Positions 1 through 8,389 are shown, counted from the stretch's first letter. The stretch is DNA of 64,000 nt from Micromonospora cathayae (GCF_028993575.1 NZ_CP118615.1:2914001-2978000); one strand, 5' to 3'. Numbers and translations are program-made. Notes: generated by a model from the sequence alone, not told the origin.

Positions 1-25
1 TCACCATCCACATTCGGGAGATACC

Positions 26-1054
26 GTGCGTCGTCACCCCACCCTGTCCAGACGTACCCGCTCGGCCCTCGCCGGGTTGCTGACCACCGCCCTGGTCACC
101 CTCGGCGTCACCGTCGCCACCGCCGCTCCGGCAGCCGCGAACACCGACGCCGCGTACTGGGCGGTGGTCGACTCTGCCGGCAACCTGGTACGCAGCTCCG
201 GGGCCGTGGGCATCACCAGGTTCGGCACCGGCCGCTACGACGTCCGTTTCGACGTGAACATGGATCTCTGCTCGTACACCGCCACAGTGGGCAGCCCAGG
301 TACCAGCGTCGTCTACACCCCCGGGCTGGTCTTCACCGCCAGCGGACACCTCAGCAACCGCAACGTCTACGTCGAGACCAAGAACCTCGCTGGGGGCCTG
401 GCCGACTTCCCGTTCCATCTCCAGGCGGTCTGCCCCGGTGACCCTGGCTACGCGGTCGCCAACGCCAGCTTCGCGGTCGTCAACGGCAGCGGCACCCTGA
501 TGCGAGGAAGGAACGCCGTCTCGGTCACCCGGTTCGGGCCGGGCAGGTACGACGTCAACTTCAACCACAACCTGCTCACCTGCTCCTGGGTGGCGACGAT
601 CGGCGACCCGGGCTTCTCCTACGTGTACCACCCGGGGCAGATCTCGGCCAACCAGGGCCGGTTGACCTCCTTCGCCTCGTACGTGGAGACCAGGAACCTC
701 TCCGGTGTGCTCACCGACTACCCGTTCCACCTACAGGTGCGCTGCCCGTCCAGCCCACCCGGCACCTGGGCCAAGGTCAACTCGCACAGCACCCACAACT
801 ACTACAACGGATCGAACCTGTCCGGGGTGAACCGCCTCGGGCCCGGCCGGTACGAGGTCCGCTTCACGCGGAAGATGGCCCACTGCAGCTTCGTGGCCAC
901 CATCGGTGACCCGTTCGCCGGCTGGGTCACCACTCCGGCGCTGGTCTTCACCGCCCGGCGCACCGACACGGCCCTGGTCTACGTGGAGACCAAGAACATC
1001 TCCGGCGGACTGGCCGACTTCCCGTTCCACCTGCACGTCAGCGGCAACTGCTGA
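26..1054 (+). CDS. Secreted protein with three tandem copies of an unnamed ~95-residue domain
   Basis: Function not recognised. The first ~39 residues form a Sec signal peptide (Arg-rich start, hydrophobic core, AAPAAA cleavage region), so the protein is exported. The rest is three copies of one domain, near residues 42-136, 146-238 and 247-342. Each copy carries a GPGRYDV-F type motif, a Cys followed by ATIGDP (TVGSPG in copy 1), then YVETKN and FPFHL, and a closing Cys; the two Cys could form one disulphide per copy. The GTG start is chosen because GGGAG lies 5 bases upstream. No catalytic motif is visible, so a binding or structural role is more likely than an enzymatic one (inference). 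A single-domain relative is encoded at 46092-46613. Confidence 0.85.
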   Translation: MRRHPTLSRRTRSALAGLLTTALVTLGVTVATAAPAAANTDAAYWAVVDSAGNLVRSSGAVGITRFGTGRYDVRFDVNMDLCSYTATVGSPGTSVVYTPGLVFTASGHLSNRNVYVETKNLAGGLADFPFHLQAVCPGDPGYAVANASFAVVNGSGTLMRGRNAVSVTRFGPGRYDVNFNHNLLTCSWVATIGDPGFSYVYHPGQISANQGRLTSFASYVETRNLSGVLTDYPFHLQVRCPSSPPGTWAKVNSHSTHNYYNGSNLSGVNRLGPGRYEVRFTRKMAHCSFVATIGDPFAGWVTTPALVFTARRTDTALVYVETKNISGGLADFPFHLHVSGNC

Positions 1055-1067
1055 CAGCTTCTCGGAC

Positions 1068-1104
1068 CCGCCCCGGGGCTGGACGCCTGGTCTCCCCGGG
1101 GCGG
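1068..1104 (+). terminator. Hairpin terminator after the repeat-domain protein
   Basis: Perfect 11-bp inverted repeat (1068-1078 with 1094-1104, CCGCCCCGGGG arm) with a 15-base loop, 14 bases after the stop codon. There is no T run, as is common in this window. It lies between convergent genes and could serve both. Confidence 0.6.
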
Positions 1105-1191
1105 TGTTCGCTGACCGCGATTCGCCTCCCGGCCTACGCGTAGTCTCCAACACGGTGGGCGTCCACGACGGGCCACCAGCAGGCTTGTCTT

Positions 1192-1794
1192 TCAGTGCAG
1201 GGCTTCGACCAGTTGCCACATGGCGGTCGAGGGGTTGGCGTCAGGCGGATCGCCGAGCTTGCGCGCCCGATCGACCGCCGCAGACACCCCGTCGCGGAAC
1301 GCGTCGAAGTCGAGCCTGGTCTTGTCCCAGCCCCTGACATGCTGGCCCAACTGCTCGCCTGCCTTGTCGGCGTTCTCCAGGTATCGAGAACAGGTGGCAT
1401 GATGCAGGATGAGCCACACCTCGAAGGAGGGATTCGACCAGAGCAACGTGACATCACGCTTCCGCGCCTCGGCCACCGGTCCGGCGACCGGGTACTGGTC
1501 GACGTCGCAGACCACGTACGCCTCGTCGAAGTCGTTGTCGTCGCGGCGACGGGCAGCGCCGCGTACCGCATCGATAGGCGATCCCTTCGTCACGACCACG
1601 ACCAGACGCTGTCGAAGCCACGGCTCCTGTCGAAGCCCTTCAAGGTAGGCGCGCTCGGTGGACTCACCGTTGGTGACGGCGAGGACCGTCTGTCGCTGTT
1701 CTCTGACGCCGGTCCTGCGGCGAAGGTCGGTTTCCCGGCTGCTGCCGGTGCGGTTCCGTCCGGTGCCGCGCGGGTCAGTCCGTCGTTTCGTCAT
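1192..1794 (-). CDS. RloB-family protein, putative nuclease partner of an AAA ATPase
   Basis: A 200-residue protein with the RloB family signature: a basic N-terminus (residues 1-35), then VTNGESTERAYLEGL (~40-54), a DEAYVVCDVDQYP acidic strand (~90-102) and WSNPSFEVWLILHH (~118-131). RloB proteins are known as Toprim-like proteins paired with ABC/AAA ATPases (RloA/RloB, AbiLi/AbiLii) in phage defence. The conserved acidic residues fit metal-dependent phosphodiester chemistry, but activity is inferred. The start codon lies inside the 3' end of the ATPase gene (20-base overlap), so the two are co-transcribed and probably translationally coupled. No toxin-like membrane segment is present. Confidence 0.85.
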   Translation of the reverse strand: MTKRRTDPRGTGRNRTGSSRETDLRRRTGVREQRQTVLAVTNGESTERAYLEGLRQEPWLRQRLVVVVTKGSPIDAVRGAARRRDDNDFDEAYVVCDVDQYPVAGPVAEARKRDVTLLWSNPSFEVWLILHHATCSRYLENADKAGEQLGQHVRGWDKTRLDFDAFRDGVSAAVDRARKLGDPPDANPSTAMWQLVEALH

Positions 1795-3094
1795 CCACCC
1801 GTTCCCGTGTTGCCAGCGCCTGCTCGAACAGGTACGTCGAAAGGTCCGGTACCGCGCCGTAGTTGCCGTTCAGGTAGCGACGTTGTCGGTTCTCGCCTTC
1901 CTTGCGGGGCTTGAAGTCAGTGAGCGGGTAGAGCGTGGACGCCCCGTCGGAGTCCTTCTCCGTGAACCAGATCTCGTCCCGCCGCAGAATCTCCTCTGTG
2001 TCGATGGTGCCGAGAAGGGCCGCGTCGTGGCTCGTGAAGATGAGCTGGCTGTGGTGCGGGTTCGACGCCGGGCTCTGGAAGAGACCGACGAGCTTCGCGG
2101 TGAGTAGCGGGTGCAGGCTGGCGTCGATCTCGTCCACACACATGGTGCCGCCGCGACTCAGGACCTCGGCAGCCTCGATCGCGAGCCGGAGTAGTTGCTG
2201 GGTCCCCGTCGACTCCTCAGAGAGATCGAAGAGCACTGCGCCTGCTGGCCCTTGATGGGCGAACCGCAGCCGTTTCCGTAGTGCTCGTTCGCTGACCTGA
2301 CGCACCCGCGAGAGCATGCTGCGGCCCGCGTCCGACGAGAGGATGCCTTCCACGGGTTCATCCAGCGTGGCACTCGTCGTCGTGACGACATCGATGATCC
2401 CGACATCGGCTGCACGGAGAAGCTCGATCACGGTGTGCCCGCTGACATCGTCCTGCGGCCATGGCAACGGACTGATGTTGCCCGGTCGGAAGCCTGGGTG
2501 CTCTCGACTCCTGACCTCCTGGAACCAGCGGTAGACGCTGTGCAGCGGCTCCTCGCCGGTCTCGCCCGGTACCCCATGCGCGAAGCGGGCGACAGTGCTG
2601 AGAAACAGCGCGGTGGGGGCGGTGACCTCGGCGATCCGTTCGAGGAGGACGCGCTGGCCGGAATCCTCCCCCCAGGCGTACGAGTTGTCGTTGCGCTCGA
2701 AGACGCGTCGCCGCCTCTTGCGTGGGTAGTGGTAGAGCCACTCCTCGACGACGCCGTCGTTGTTCACGGCGAACCCGTAGGTGTGCCGGACTCCTCCCAG
2801 GTCGAGGTCGACGACATAGTGCGACGGGTCTTCGAGTGATTCCGCAGTCATCCGGAACGGCTCACGGGCGATACCGAGACCCGGTTCGACCTCGCGATCG
2901 GAGAAGAGCACGAGATGACGCATGAACGACAGGGCATGTAGGCAGTTCGACTTGCCGGAAGCGTTCGCGCCGAAGATGCCCACCACCCGGACCGCTGGCC
3001 CGGGTTCGTCGCCGTGGTGGTAGGCCGGCGTCAGGTTGAGTTGCTGCTCGTCGCGGAACGACCGGTGGTTGGCGAAGCGAAAACTCAACAACAT
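1775..3094 (-). CDS. AAA/ABC-type ATPase of RloA/AbiLi type, first gene of a defence-like pair
   Basis: A 439-residue SMC-like ATPase. It opens with MLLSFRFANHRSFRD, the typical start of AAA_15/AAA_21 proteins; Walker A is GANASGKSN (~residues 43-51). A coiled insert fills the middle, an ABC-like signature STGTQQLLRL precedes Walker B (MCVDEIDASLHP), and FTSHDAALL supplies the switch histidine. Such ATPases sense phage or DNA damage and control a partner effector in AbiL, PARIS-like and related systems (established for families, not shown here). It overlaps the following RloB gene by 20 bases. The 183-base region upstream is shared with the divergent NUDIX gene. No methylase or restriction subunit is next to it, so it appears to be a stand-alone two-gene module. 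Confidence 0.88.
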   Translation of the reverse strand: MLLSFRFANHRSFRDEQQLNLTPAYHHGDEPGPAVRVVGIFGANASGKSNCLHALSFMRHLVLFSDREVEPGLGIAREPFRMTAESLEDPSHYVVDLDLGGVRHTYGFAVNNDGVVEEWLYHYPRKRRRRVFERNDNSYAWGEDSGQRVLLERIAEVTAPTALFLSTVARFAHGVPGETGEEPLHSVYRWFQEVRSREHPGFRPGNISPLPWPQDDVSGHTVIELLRAADVGIIDVVTTTSATLDEPVEGILSSDAGRSMLSRVRQVSERALRKRLRFAHQGPAGAVLFDLSEESTGTQQLLRLAIEAAEVLSRGGTMCVDEIDASLHPLLTAKLVGLFQSPASNPHHSQLIFTSHDAALLGTIDTEEILRRDEIWFTEKDSDGASTLYPLTDFKPRKEGENRQRRYLNGNYGAVPDLSTYLFEQALATRERVDDETTD

Positions 3095-3194
3095 GGCTGT
3101 GCCCTCGGATCCTGGGCCTTCCGGCCGTTCCCTGCGAGTAAACCACGCGGGAGGCCCCGAAGCATCCGCCTCGCCGGGGCTTAGGGAACGCGAA

Positions 3195-3217
3195 CGCCCC
3201 GGCGTGGAGCCGGGGCG
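3195..3217. other. GC hairpin in the divergent ATPase/NUDIX intergenic region
   Basis: Perfect 9-bp stem (CGCCCCGGC / GCCGGGGCG) with a GTGGA loop. It sits upstream of both divergent genes, so it is not an ordinary downstream terminator for either; it may be a leader structure of one transcript or a remnant terminator. Confidence 0.4.
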
Positions 3218-3277
3218 CTCAAGCGGGGAACGTCAGCTGCAGCAGGGCCGCTGGGATGAAATGAGTACCGTGGCGGG

Positions 3278-3850
3278 GTGCGTGACCCAGCGGTGAGCGA
3301 GCCTGAGCCTTGGGCGACTTATGGCGAGCAGTCGATCTACGACAACGAGTGGGTGAAACTCGGTCTCGTAGAGGTGCAGCCACCTGGGCTTGATCGCTTC
3401 GAGCACCACGTCGTACGGCTCGGCCATGTGGCGATCATCGCGTTGGTCGATGAGCGGGAGCGGGTGCTCATGCTGCGGCGGTACCGCTTCATTCCAGGGC
3501 GAGTGGCCTGGGAGTTGCCGGGTGGCATGGTCGAACCGGGTGAGGATCCTGCCGAGGCGGCGTGCCGCGAAGCTGAGGAGGAAACCGGCTGGCGACCCAG
3601 GGTGGTGCAGCACGTGGTCACCTTCCAGCCGATGATCGGCATGGTCGACTCACCACATGACGTGTTCATCGGCTGGGATGCGACCCGGGTTGGAGCCCCC
3701 TCAGACCCAGAGGAGGCCGGCCCGGTCGAGTGGATCCCGTTGAGCGAGATGCCAGGGCTGATGGCGCGAGGGGAGTTGGCCGGGGCCGGCACCCTGGTCG
3801 CAGTGCTTCATCTCATGGCCGGGTTGTCGCAGCCGCCGTCACCTTCCTGA
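3278..3850 (+). CDS. NUDIX hydrolase (ADP-sugar pyrophosphatase-like)
   Basis: A 190-residue NUDIX protein. The Nudix box GX5EX7REUXEEXGU is complete (GGMVEPGEDPAEAACREAEE followed by ETGW, ~residues 89-112), so Mg-dependent cleavage of a nucleoside diphosphate linked to another moiety is expected. The layout (strand LGHVAIIALVDERERVLMLR before the box, FQPMIGMVDSPHDVF after it) resembles ADP-ribose pyrophosphatases. The GTG at 3278 is used because an upstream ATG at 3261 is in another frame and stops at once. The 3' end overlaps the convergent XRE/TPR gene by 38 bases. The substrate cannot be named from sequence. Confidence 0.88.
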   Translation: MRDPAVSEPEPWATYGEQSIYDNEWVKLGLVEVQPPGLDRFEHHVVRLGHVAIIALVDERERVLMLRRYRFIPGRVAWELPGGMVEPGEDPAEAACREAEEETGWRPRVVQHVVTFQPMIGMVDSPHDVFIGWDATRVGAPSDPEEAGPVEWIPLSEMPGLMARGELAGAGTLVAVLHLMAGLSQPPSPS

Positions 3851-4961
3851 GCCGTTCGGCGCGCTGTCGGTACCGTACCGATCCAGTCAGGTTCGTCAGT
3901 GACCTGGCCTCCCTGAGGTGCTGATGAGCGGCGTCCGGCTCGCCTCGGGCGAGATGTGCCTGAGCCAGGTCGCATCGGAGGCCGGCGGCTGCCCTGACGA
4001 AAGTCTCGTCCAGTGACGCCAATGCCGCCGACAGTTCCTCAAGGGCGCGCTGGTCGCCCAAGAGCGCCAACGAATGCCCCCGCCACCGGCGAAGGTGGGT
4101 CTCGTCCAGAAAGATTCCCGGCAGGTCTGGATCGCGTACCCCGGCTGTCGCGGACAGCTTTCGATCTGCTCGTTCCAGTGAGCGCCGGCATTCGTCCGAC
4201 TGACCGCTGAGCGCCCACAGCTCCGCTTCTGCGGCGGCGAGCCACGCGGCCAGCCGGGGGGAGGCGCTGCTGCCAACTGCTCGCTGTGCTTCGGTGACGA
4301 GGCGAGCGCCGAGTTCCGGTCGCCCGGCGTCGGCCAGTACGTATGCCTGCTCTCCCATGGCATGCGCGAGATAGAGCGGATCTTCCGCCTCGCGGGCTGC
4401 GCTCTTGGCTAGCTCGTAGTGTCGCCAGGCGCGGTCGGCGGCACCAACGTCGAGAGCCTGCCAGGCGGCGAGTGAAGCTGCCTCTGCGAGGGCGCGGGCA
4501 AGAGGACGTCTCGACGCCGGCAACACGGTGAAGGAGAGGCATTCCTGGAGCGTGCTCAGATGGCTCTGCATCTGGTCGACCAGACGCGCCGCTCCGCACT
4601 GGCGATCCAGGGTTCGTAGCAGCTCGGTCTGCCCGGTTAGGGCGTCGACCATGGACCGGCCGACGGAGTGCGAGGCATCCAGATGCTCGATCAGCCTGGT
4701 GTAGCCGTCGCTCCGTGCGTCGGTCGTATCGTCGGTGCGGAAGAGTTCTTCGTCGGTGTGCCCCAACAGTTTTCGTAGAATCGCCGCGTAGTCCTCGGAG
4801 ACCCTCCGTCGCCCGTTCTCCCACTCCGACACGTAGACCCGCAGACTGGTCGTTGAGGCGATGGCGAGGTTGCGCTGGCGGGCGTACTGCTCGATTTCAT
4901 GCACCAGTCTTGTCTGTGACCATCCGCGAGTGAGCCTCACCTGTCGTAGGAACTTCCTCAT
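3813..4961 (-). CDS. XRE-family regulator with C-terminal TPR-like helical repeats
   Basis: A 382-residue cytoplasmic regulator. Residues 1-75 form the helix-turn-helix (MRKFLRQVRLTRGWSQTRL ... YVSEWENGRRRVSEDYAAIL); the remaining ~300 residues are Ala/Leu/Arg-rich helical hairpins like the TPR sensors of actinobacterial XRE proteins. The start at 4961 is preferred over one 60 bases upstream because family members begin MR-x-LRxVR and AGGA lies ~8 bases before it. The gene is convergent with, and overlaps, the NUDIX gene. A TTAACT/AGTTAA palindrome lies ~70 bases upstream and may be its operator. Ligand unknown. Confidence 0.85.
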   Translation of the reverse strand: MRKFLRQVRLTRGWSQTRLVHEIEQYARQRNLAIASTTSLRVYVSEWENGRRRVSEDYAAILRKLLGHTDEELFRTDDTTDARSDGYTRLIEHLDASHSVGRSMVDALTGQTELLRTLDRQCGAARLVDQMQSHLSTLQECLSFTVLPASRRPLARALAEAASLAAWQALDVGAADRAWRHYELAKSAAREAEDPLYLAHAMGEQAYVLADAGRPELGARLVTEAQRAVGSSASPRLAAWLAAAEAELWALSGQSDECRRSLERADRKLSATAGVRDPDLPGIFLDETHLRRWRGHSLALLGDQRALEELSAALASLDETFVRAAAGLRCDLAQAHLARGEPDAAHQHLREARSLTNLTGSVRYRQRAERLRKVTAAATTRP

Positions 4962-5031
4962 GACTGTCCTGACTGTCTGTGGCAACAAAGTCAGCTTGAT
5001 GGAACTGAGGGTGTTTGCCAAGGACGAAGTC

Positions 5032-5049
5032 TTAACTGTGAAGAGTTAA
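5032..5049. promoter_or_regulatory. TTAACT-N6-AGTTAA palindrome, possible operator
   Basis: Perfect 6-bp arms at 5032-5037 and 5044-5049 in an A/T-rich patch that stands out in this GC-rich window, between the XRE/TPR gene (minus) and the DivIVA-like gene (plus). A binding site for the adjacent XRE regulator is plausible but unproven. The rest of 4962-5211 shows no gene. Confidence 0.4.
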
Positions 5050-5211
5050 CCCTTGTTGGCTATCGCGCGCACCTGCCGTGAGGTCTGCTGTGGACAGGCT
5101 TTGCTGTCGTGCCGGCGATCGGCTGCGGCGGGGAGGTCGGGGCGATGTCGTCAGTTCAGCGGACGGGCGGCGGCTTAGCCCTTCCACTTCCGCTCGACAA
5201 GGGGTGCCGCA

Positions 5212-5562
5212 ATGCGTGCGCAATTCAGTCTAGTTCTGCAATTCATTCTGCATGCAATTTTGAGTTCCCGGGAATCCCATCGGAATTCTCTGCGACTGGA
5301 GAGCGGGCGCGGGACCGCGTACCGGAGTCGGGGAGCCGGACCGCTGCGGCCCTGGCAGGTACGCGACCGGCTGTTCACCCCGCGCGGCCGGCACGGGGTG
5401 GACGCCGTCGAGGTGCGCGCCTTCCTCGACCGGGTCGCCGACGACCTGGCCGCCTGCTACGCCGAGGTGGCCCGCGCCCACGCCGAGGCCGACCGGGTCC
5501 GGGAGGCCCTGCGCCAGTGGCAGAGCGAGATGGCCCGGCGCGAGCTGGCGGGCATCCGATGA
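5212..5562 (+). CDS. Small DivIVA-domain protein
   Basis: A 116-residue protein whose C-terminal ~70 residues match the DivIVA N-terminal lipid-binding/coiled-coil module: RPWQVRDRLFTPRGRHGV, DAVEVRAFLDRVADDL, then a heptad-like helix to the end. Residues 1-44 (MRAQFSLVLQFILHAILSSR...) are poorly conserved in look and coded by unusually A/T-rich DNA. The start at 5212 is supported by AAGGGG about 8 bases upstream, but a shorter product cannot be excluded. DivIVA modules usually sense membrane curvature at poles and septa. The stop codon overlaps the next ATG (ATGA), beginning a three-gene coupled operon. Confidence 0.65.
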   Translation: MRAQFSLVLQFILHAILSSRESHRNSLRLESGRGTAYRSRGAGPLRPWQVRDRLFTPRGRHGVDAVEVRAFLDRVADDLAACYAEVARAHAEADRVREALRQWQSEMARRELAGIR

Positions 5563-5810
5563 GCCGACGGTTCGTAGCGCACCTGCCGTTCACCGCCACC
5601 GACCTGCCCGCCGCCCGGCAGTTCGCCGGCACCCTGGCCCGCTCGGTGAGCTTTCTGTCCGAAGTGGACGCGGGCGAGGTCACCGTCAGCTTCGAGGACG
5701 AGCAGGGCGTACGGCACCGGGTCTTCTGCGACCTGCCGCTGGCCGACCGCCGCCGCTGCCAGCGCCGGGTCGACCACGACGGACCCTGCACGCCGAGGGC
5801 ACCGCGATGA
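5559..5810 (+). CDS. 83-residue protein of unknown function, middle gene of the DivIVA operon
   Basis: Not recognised. The protein begins MSRRFVAHLPFTATDLPAAR, has an acidic centre (DAGEVTVSFEDEQG) and ends in an Arg-rich segment containing two Cys (RRRCQRRVDHDGPC). Both ends overlap neighbours by ATGA (5559-5562 and 5807-5810), strong evidence that it is translated and works with them. No signal peptide or membrane segment is seen. Confidence 0.7.
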   Translation: MSRRFVAHLPFTATDLPAARQFAGTLARSVSFLSEVDAGEVTVSFEDEQGVRHRVFCDLPLADRRRCQRRVDHDGPCTPRAPR

Positions 5811-7810
5811 GCCAGCCAGCCGCGAGCGACCTGGCCGGCTGCCCGGAGTGCGCCGGCGACGGCTGCCCGCGCTGCCACTGGCGGGGCCGCCGCCGCGCCC
5901 AGCTCCTGCTCACCGTCGCCAACCGGGACACCGGCGCGGTCGCCTCCCACCGGGTGACGCCCGCCGACCTGGAGCCCCGCCGGGACCCGGCGGGTGGCTG
6001 GGTGGCCGACCTGACGCCCCGGGTACGCGAGCTGGCCGCCACCGTCGCCGCCGCGCTCGACCCCGAACCCCTGCTGGTACGCCTCCCGCCAGCGTGGCGG
6101 CCCGACCTGCCCGCCACCGACCGGTACGCCCACCTGGCGGACGCCCTCGCCGACATGGCCCGTCGCCGACCGTGGTGGCTCTGGCTGGGCGGGACGGCCG
6201 CAGTATCGCCGGTCGACCCGGCGGTCCGGCTGGCCCGGCTCTGCCACCTCGCCGACCTGCTTCTGCTCGACCTGGTGGTGGAGGCGCGCCGGCACGGCGA
6301 CGGACCCCGCTGGGCGGTCCGGTACGAGGTGCCCGGTTCGCCCGTCCCGGCCGGTCCGTTCGTCGGGCACCCCGACCTGGCGACCGCGCTGACCCGGACC
6401 GACGTGCCGGACGCCCTCGCCGGTCTCGCCGAGCGGGGCCTGACCGCACCGGCCCGGCTGCTCGAACCGGAACCGGCCTTCCCGGGCGCGCCGGCCGCCG
6501 GACCGTTGACCCCGCTGCCGGCCGCCGGATCACCGATCCCGGTGCCGGGCGGGCCGCCCAACCCCGTGCCGTCGCCCGGGGATGACGACGACCCGGTCCG
6601 CCGGCTGGAGCGGCGGATCGTTGCTGAGCTGGTCGCGCCGGTCGAAGGGACTGACCGGCCCGGCGCGCAGGCGACCTGGCGGGACGGCCACTGGTGGTAC
6701 ACGGGCCTGCGCGCCTCCGCCCGCCCCGGCGGTCCGCACGGCGCGTCGACGCTGTTCCGGGTCACCGAACCGCCCGACCTGGCGTACCTGGGTGAGGTGG
6801 TGCCCGGACGCCCCTGCCCGGACTGCCGGGCCGACAACCCGACCCGGCCCTGCCGGTGCGTGGGCGGCGGCAGAGCGGCCGGCGACTGCGACCGCTGCGG
6901 CGGGACGGGTCGACGGCGGCGGTCCGTGCTGCGCTGCGCCACCTGCGGCGGAAACCGGCGGCTACGCCGGAGTGTGCTGGTCACTATCACCGACCTGCGG
7001 CACCGGGTGGTGCACCTGGGCTGGCACGCCGGCACCCCGGAAGACACCTGCGAGGTCGCCACCGCGCCCGGTGGGCGGCCGGTGGTGCAGCTCCCCGAGC
7101 GGTACCGGCTCGGGGCCTGGGCGCGCGTGTTCGGCGTACGCCCTGAGGACCTGGCGGAAGCCGACGGCGGCCACGCCCTTCCCCGCGAGCTGCGCGACGG
7201 GTACGTGACCCTGCCCTGGTCGGGGGCCGACCCGGTGGGGGAGTACCTGCGTGCGGTCGGTCCGGGCCTGCCCGCCGGCCGGCTCGTCGTCACCGCGGTA
7301 CGCCCCGACGTGCCGCCGCTGGCCGAGCTGGTCCGGCTGGCGACCGGGCTGGACCTGGCGCTGCACGTCAGTCTGCTCGACCTGCGGCAGCACGCCGGGC
7401 ATCCGCTGCGGGCCGACGGCCGCTACTGGTCGGTGGAGCTGCGGCCCCGGGACGCCCCGGTGCACCCGGCCGACCTGCCGACCCGGCCCAGCCTGGCGGC
7501 GGCCCTGGACGACTGCCTCAGCCACCTCGCCGACGACCTGGCCGGGCTGGTGCCGGCGGACCCGGACCTGCCGCTGCCGGTGCCCGCCGCGCCGGCCCGC
7601 CCGGTGCCCGACGACCCGGAGCCGGTCCTGCTCCGACTCGCCGCCGCGCACCCCGGGCGGGCGGTGACGCTGCGCCTCACCCGGGCCGGCTGCACCGCCC
7701 ACCGCCACGACGACGACGCCGTACGCCGACTGGATCTGCCCGCCCCCGCGCACCCGGAGTCCTACCGCCGGACGCAAGATGCGGCACGTTGGGGTCTCCG
7801 GGCGCGGTGA
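5807..7810 (+). CDS. 667-residue protein with DnaJ-like Cys motifs, unknown function
   Basis: Not assigned. Residues 11-24 carry CPECAGDGCPRC, and the middle (~residues 339-390) carries CPDC...CRC, CDRCGGTGR and CATCGG, the CxxCxGxG pattern of the DnaJ zinc-binding region, so one or two structural zinc sites are likely. The rest is Leu/Asp/Arg-rich with a Pro-rich linker (~220-265). There is no J-domain, signal peptide or transmembrane segment. It is coupled by ATGA to the 83-aa gene and through it to the DivIVA-like gene. A scaffolding or chaperone-like role at a membrane site is a guess from context only. Confidence 0.75.
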   Translation: MSQPAASDLAGCPECAGDGCPRCHWRGRRRAQLLLTVANRDTGAVASHRVTPADLEPRRDPAGGWVADLTPRVRELAATVAAALDPEPLLVRLPPAWRPDLPATDRYAHLADALADMARRRPWWLWLGGTAAVSPVDPAVRLARLCHLADLLLLDLVVEARRHGDGPRWAVRYEVPGSPVPAGPFVGHPDLATALTRTDVPDALAGLAERGLTAPARLLEPEPAFPGAPAAGPLTPLPAAGSPIPVPGGPPNPVPSPGDDDDPVRRLERRIVAELVAPVEGTDRPGAQATWRDGHWWYTGLRASARPGGPHGASTLFRVTEPPDLAYLGEVVPGRPCPDCRADNPTRPCRCVGGGRAAGDCDRCGGTGRRRRSVLRCATCGGNRRLRRSVLVTITDLRHRVVHLGWHAGTPEDTCEVATAPGGRPVVQLPERYRLGAWARVFGVRPEDLAEADGGHALPRELRDGYVTLPWSGADPVGEYLRAVGPGLPAGRLVVTAVRPDVPPLAELVRLATGLDLALHVSLLDLRQHAGHPLRADGRYWSVELRPRDAPVHPADLPTRPSLAAALDDCLSHLADDLAGLVPADPDLPLPVPAAPARPVPDDPEPVLLRLAAAHPGRAVTLRLTRAGCTAHRHDDDAVRRLDLPAPAHPESYRRTQDAARWGLRAR

Positions 7811-7939
7811 AGGCCCGGGATGCCGCATCTCGTGTTGATCACCCTGCGGGGCCGCTTGCCGGTCACCCGGCTCGGGGCCGCTCTCCGGTGGCCCGGCTCC
7901 GGGCCGCTTCGGTCACCCGGCTGTGGCACCATCGGGCGG

Positions 7940-8389
7940 GTGACCAGCAGAACCACCCCGGAGCAGCGGCTGACCGACCTGGCCCGGCTGCGCCGCGTCC
8001 GGGACCGGATCGACCGGGAGTACGCCCAGCCGCTCGACGTCGAGGCGCTGGCCCGGGGCGTGCACATGTCCGCCGGGCACCTCAGCCGCCAGTTCCGGCT
8101 CGCCTACGGGGAGTCCCCGTACGGCTATCTGATGACCCGCCGGATCGAGCGGGCGATGGCGCTGCTGCGCCGGGGTGACCTGAGTGTCACCGAGGTCTGC
8201 TTCGCGGTCGGTTGTGCCTCGCTGGGCACCTTCAGCAGCCGGTTCACCGAGCTGGTCGGGGTGCCGCCCAGCGTCTACCGGCGGCAGGCGGCGGACGAGG
8301 CGGCCGGCATCCCGTCCTGCCTGGCGAAGCAGGTGACCCGACCGATCAGGAATCGAGAAGCCCGCAGCCGGCCGCCGCAACTAGCCTGA
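7940..8389 (+). CDS. AraC-family transcriptional regulator (DNA-binding domain only)
   Basis: A 149-residue protein that is little more than the two AraC helix-turn-helix motifs: LDVEALARGVHMSAGHLSRQ with FRLAYGESPYGYL, and MALLRRGDLSVTEVCFAVGC with FSSRFTELVGVPPSVYRR. No ligand domain is present, as in short MarA/SoxS-type regulators. The GTG at 7940 starts the homologous part; the reading frame is open further upstream but unlikely to be coding. The VOC gene starts 5 bases after its stop and the UvrA-like gene follows, so it probably autoregulates this operon. Confidence 0.85.
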   Translation: MTSRTTPEQRLTDLARLRRVRDRIDREYAQPLDVEALARGVHMSAGHLSRQFRLAYGESPYGYLMTRRIERAMALLRRGDLSVTEVCFAVGCASLGTFSSRFTELVGVPPSVYRRQAADEAAGIPSCLAKQVTRPIRNREARSRPPQLA

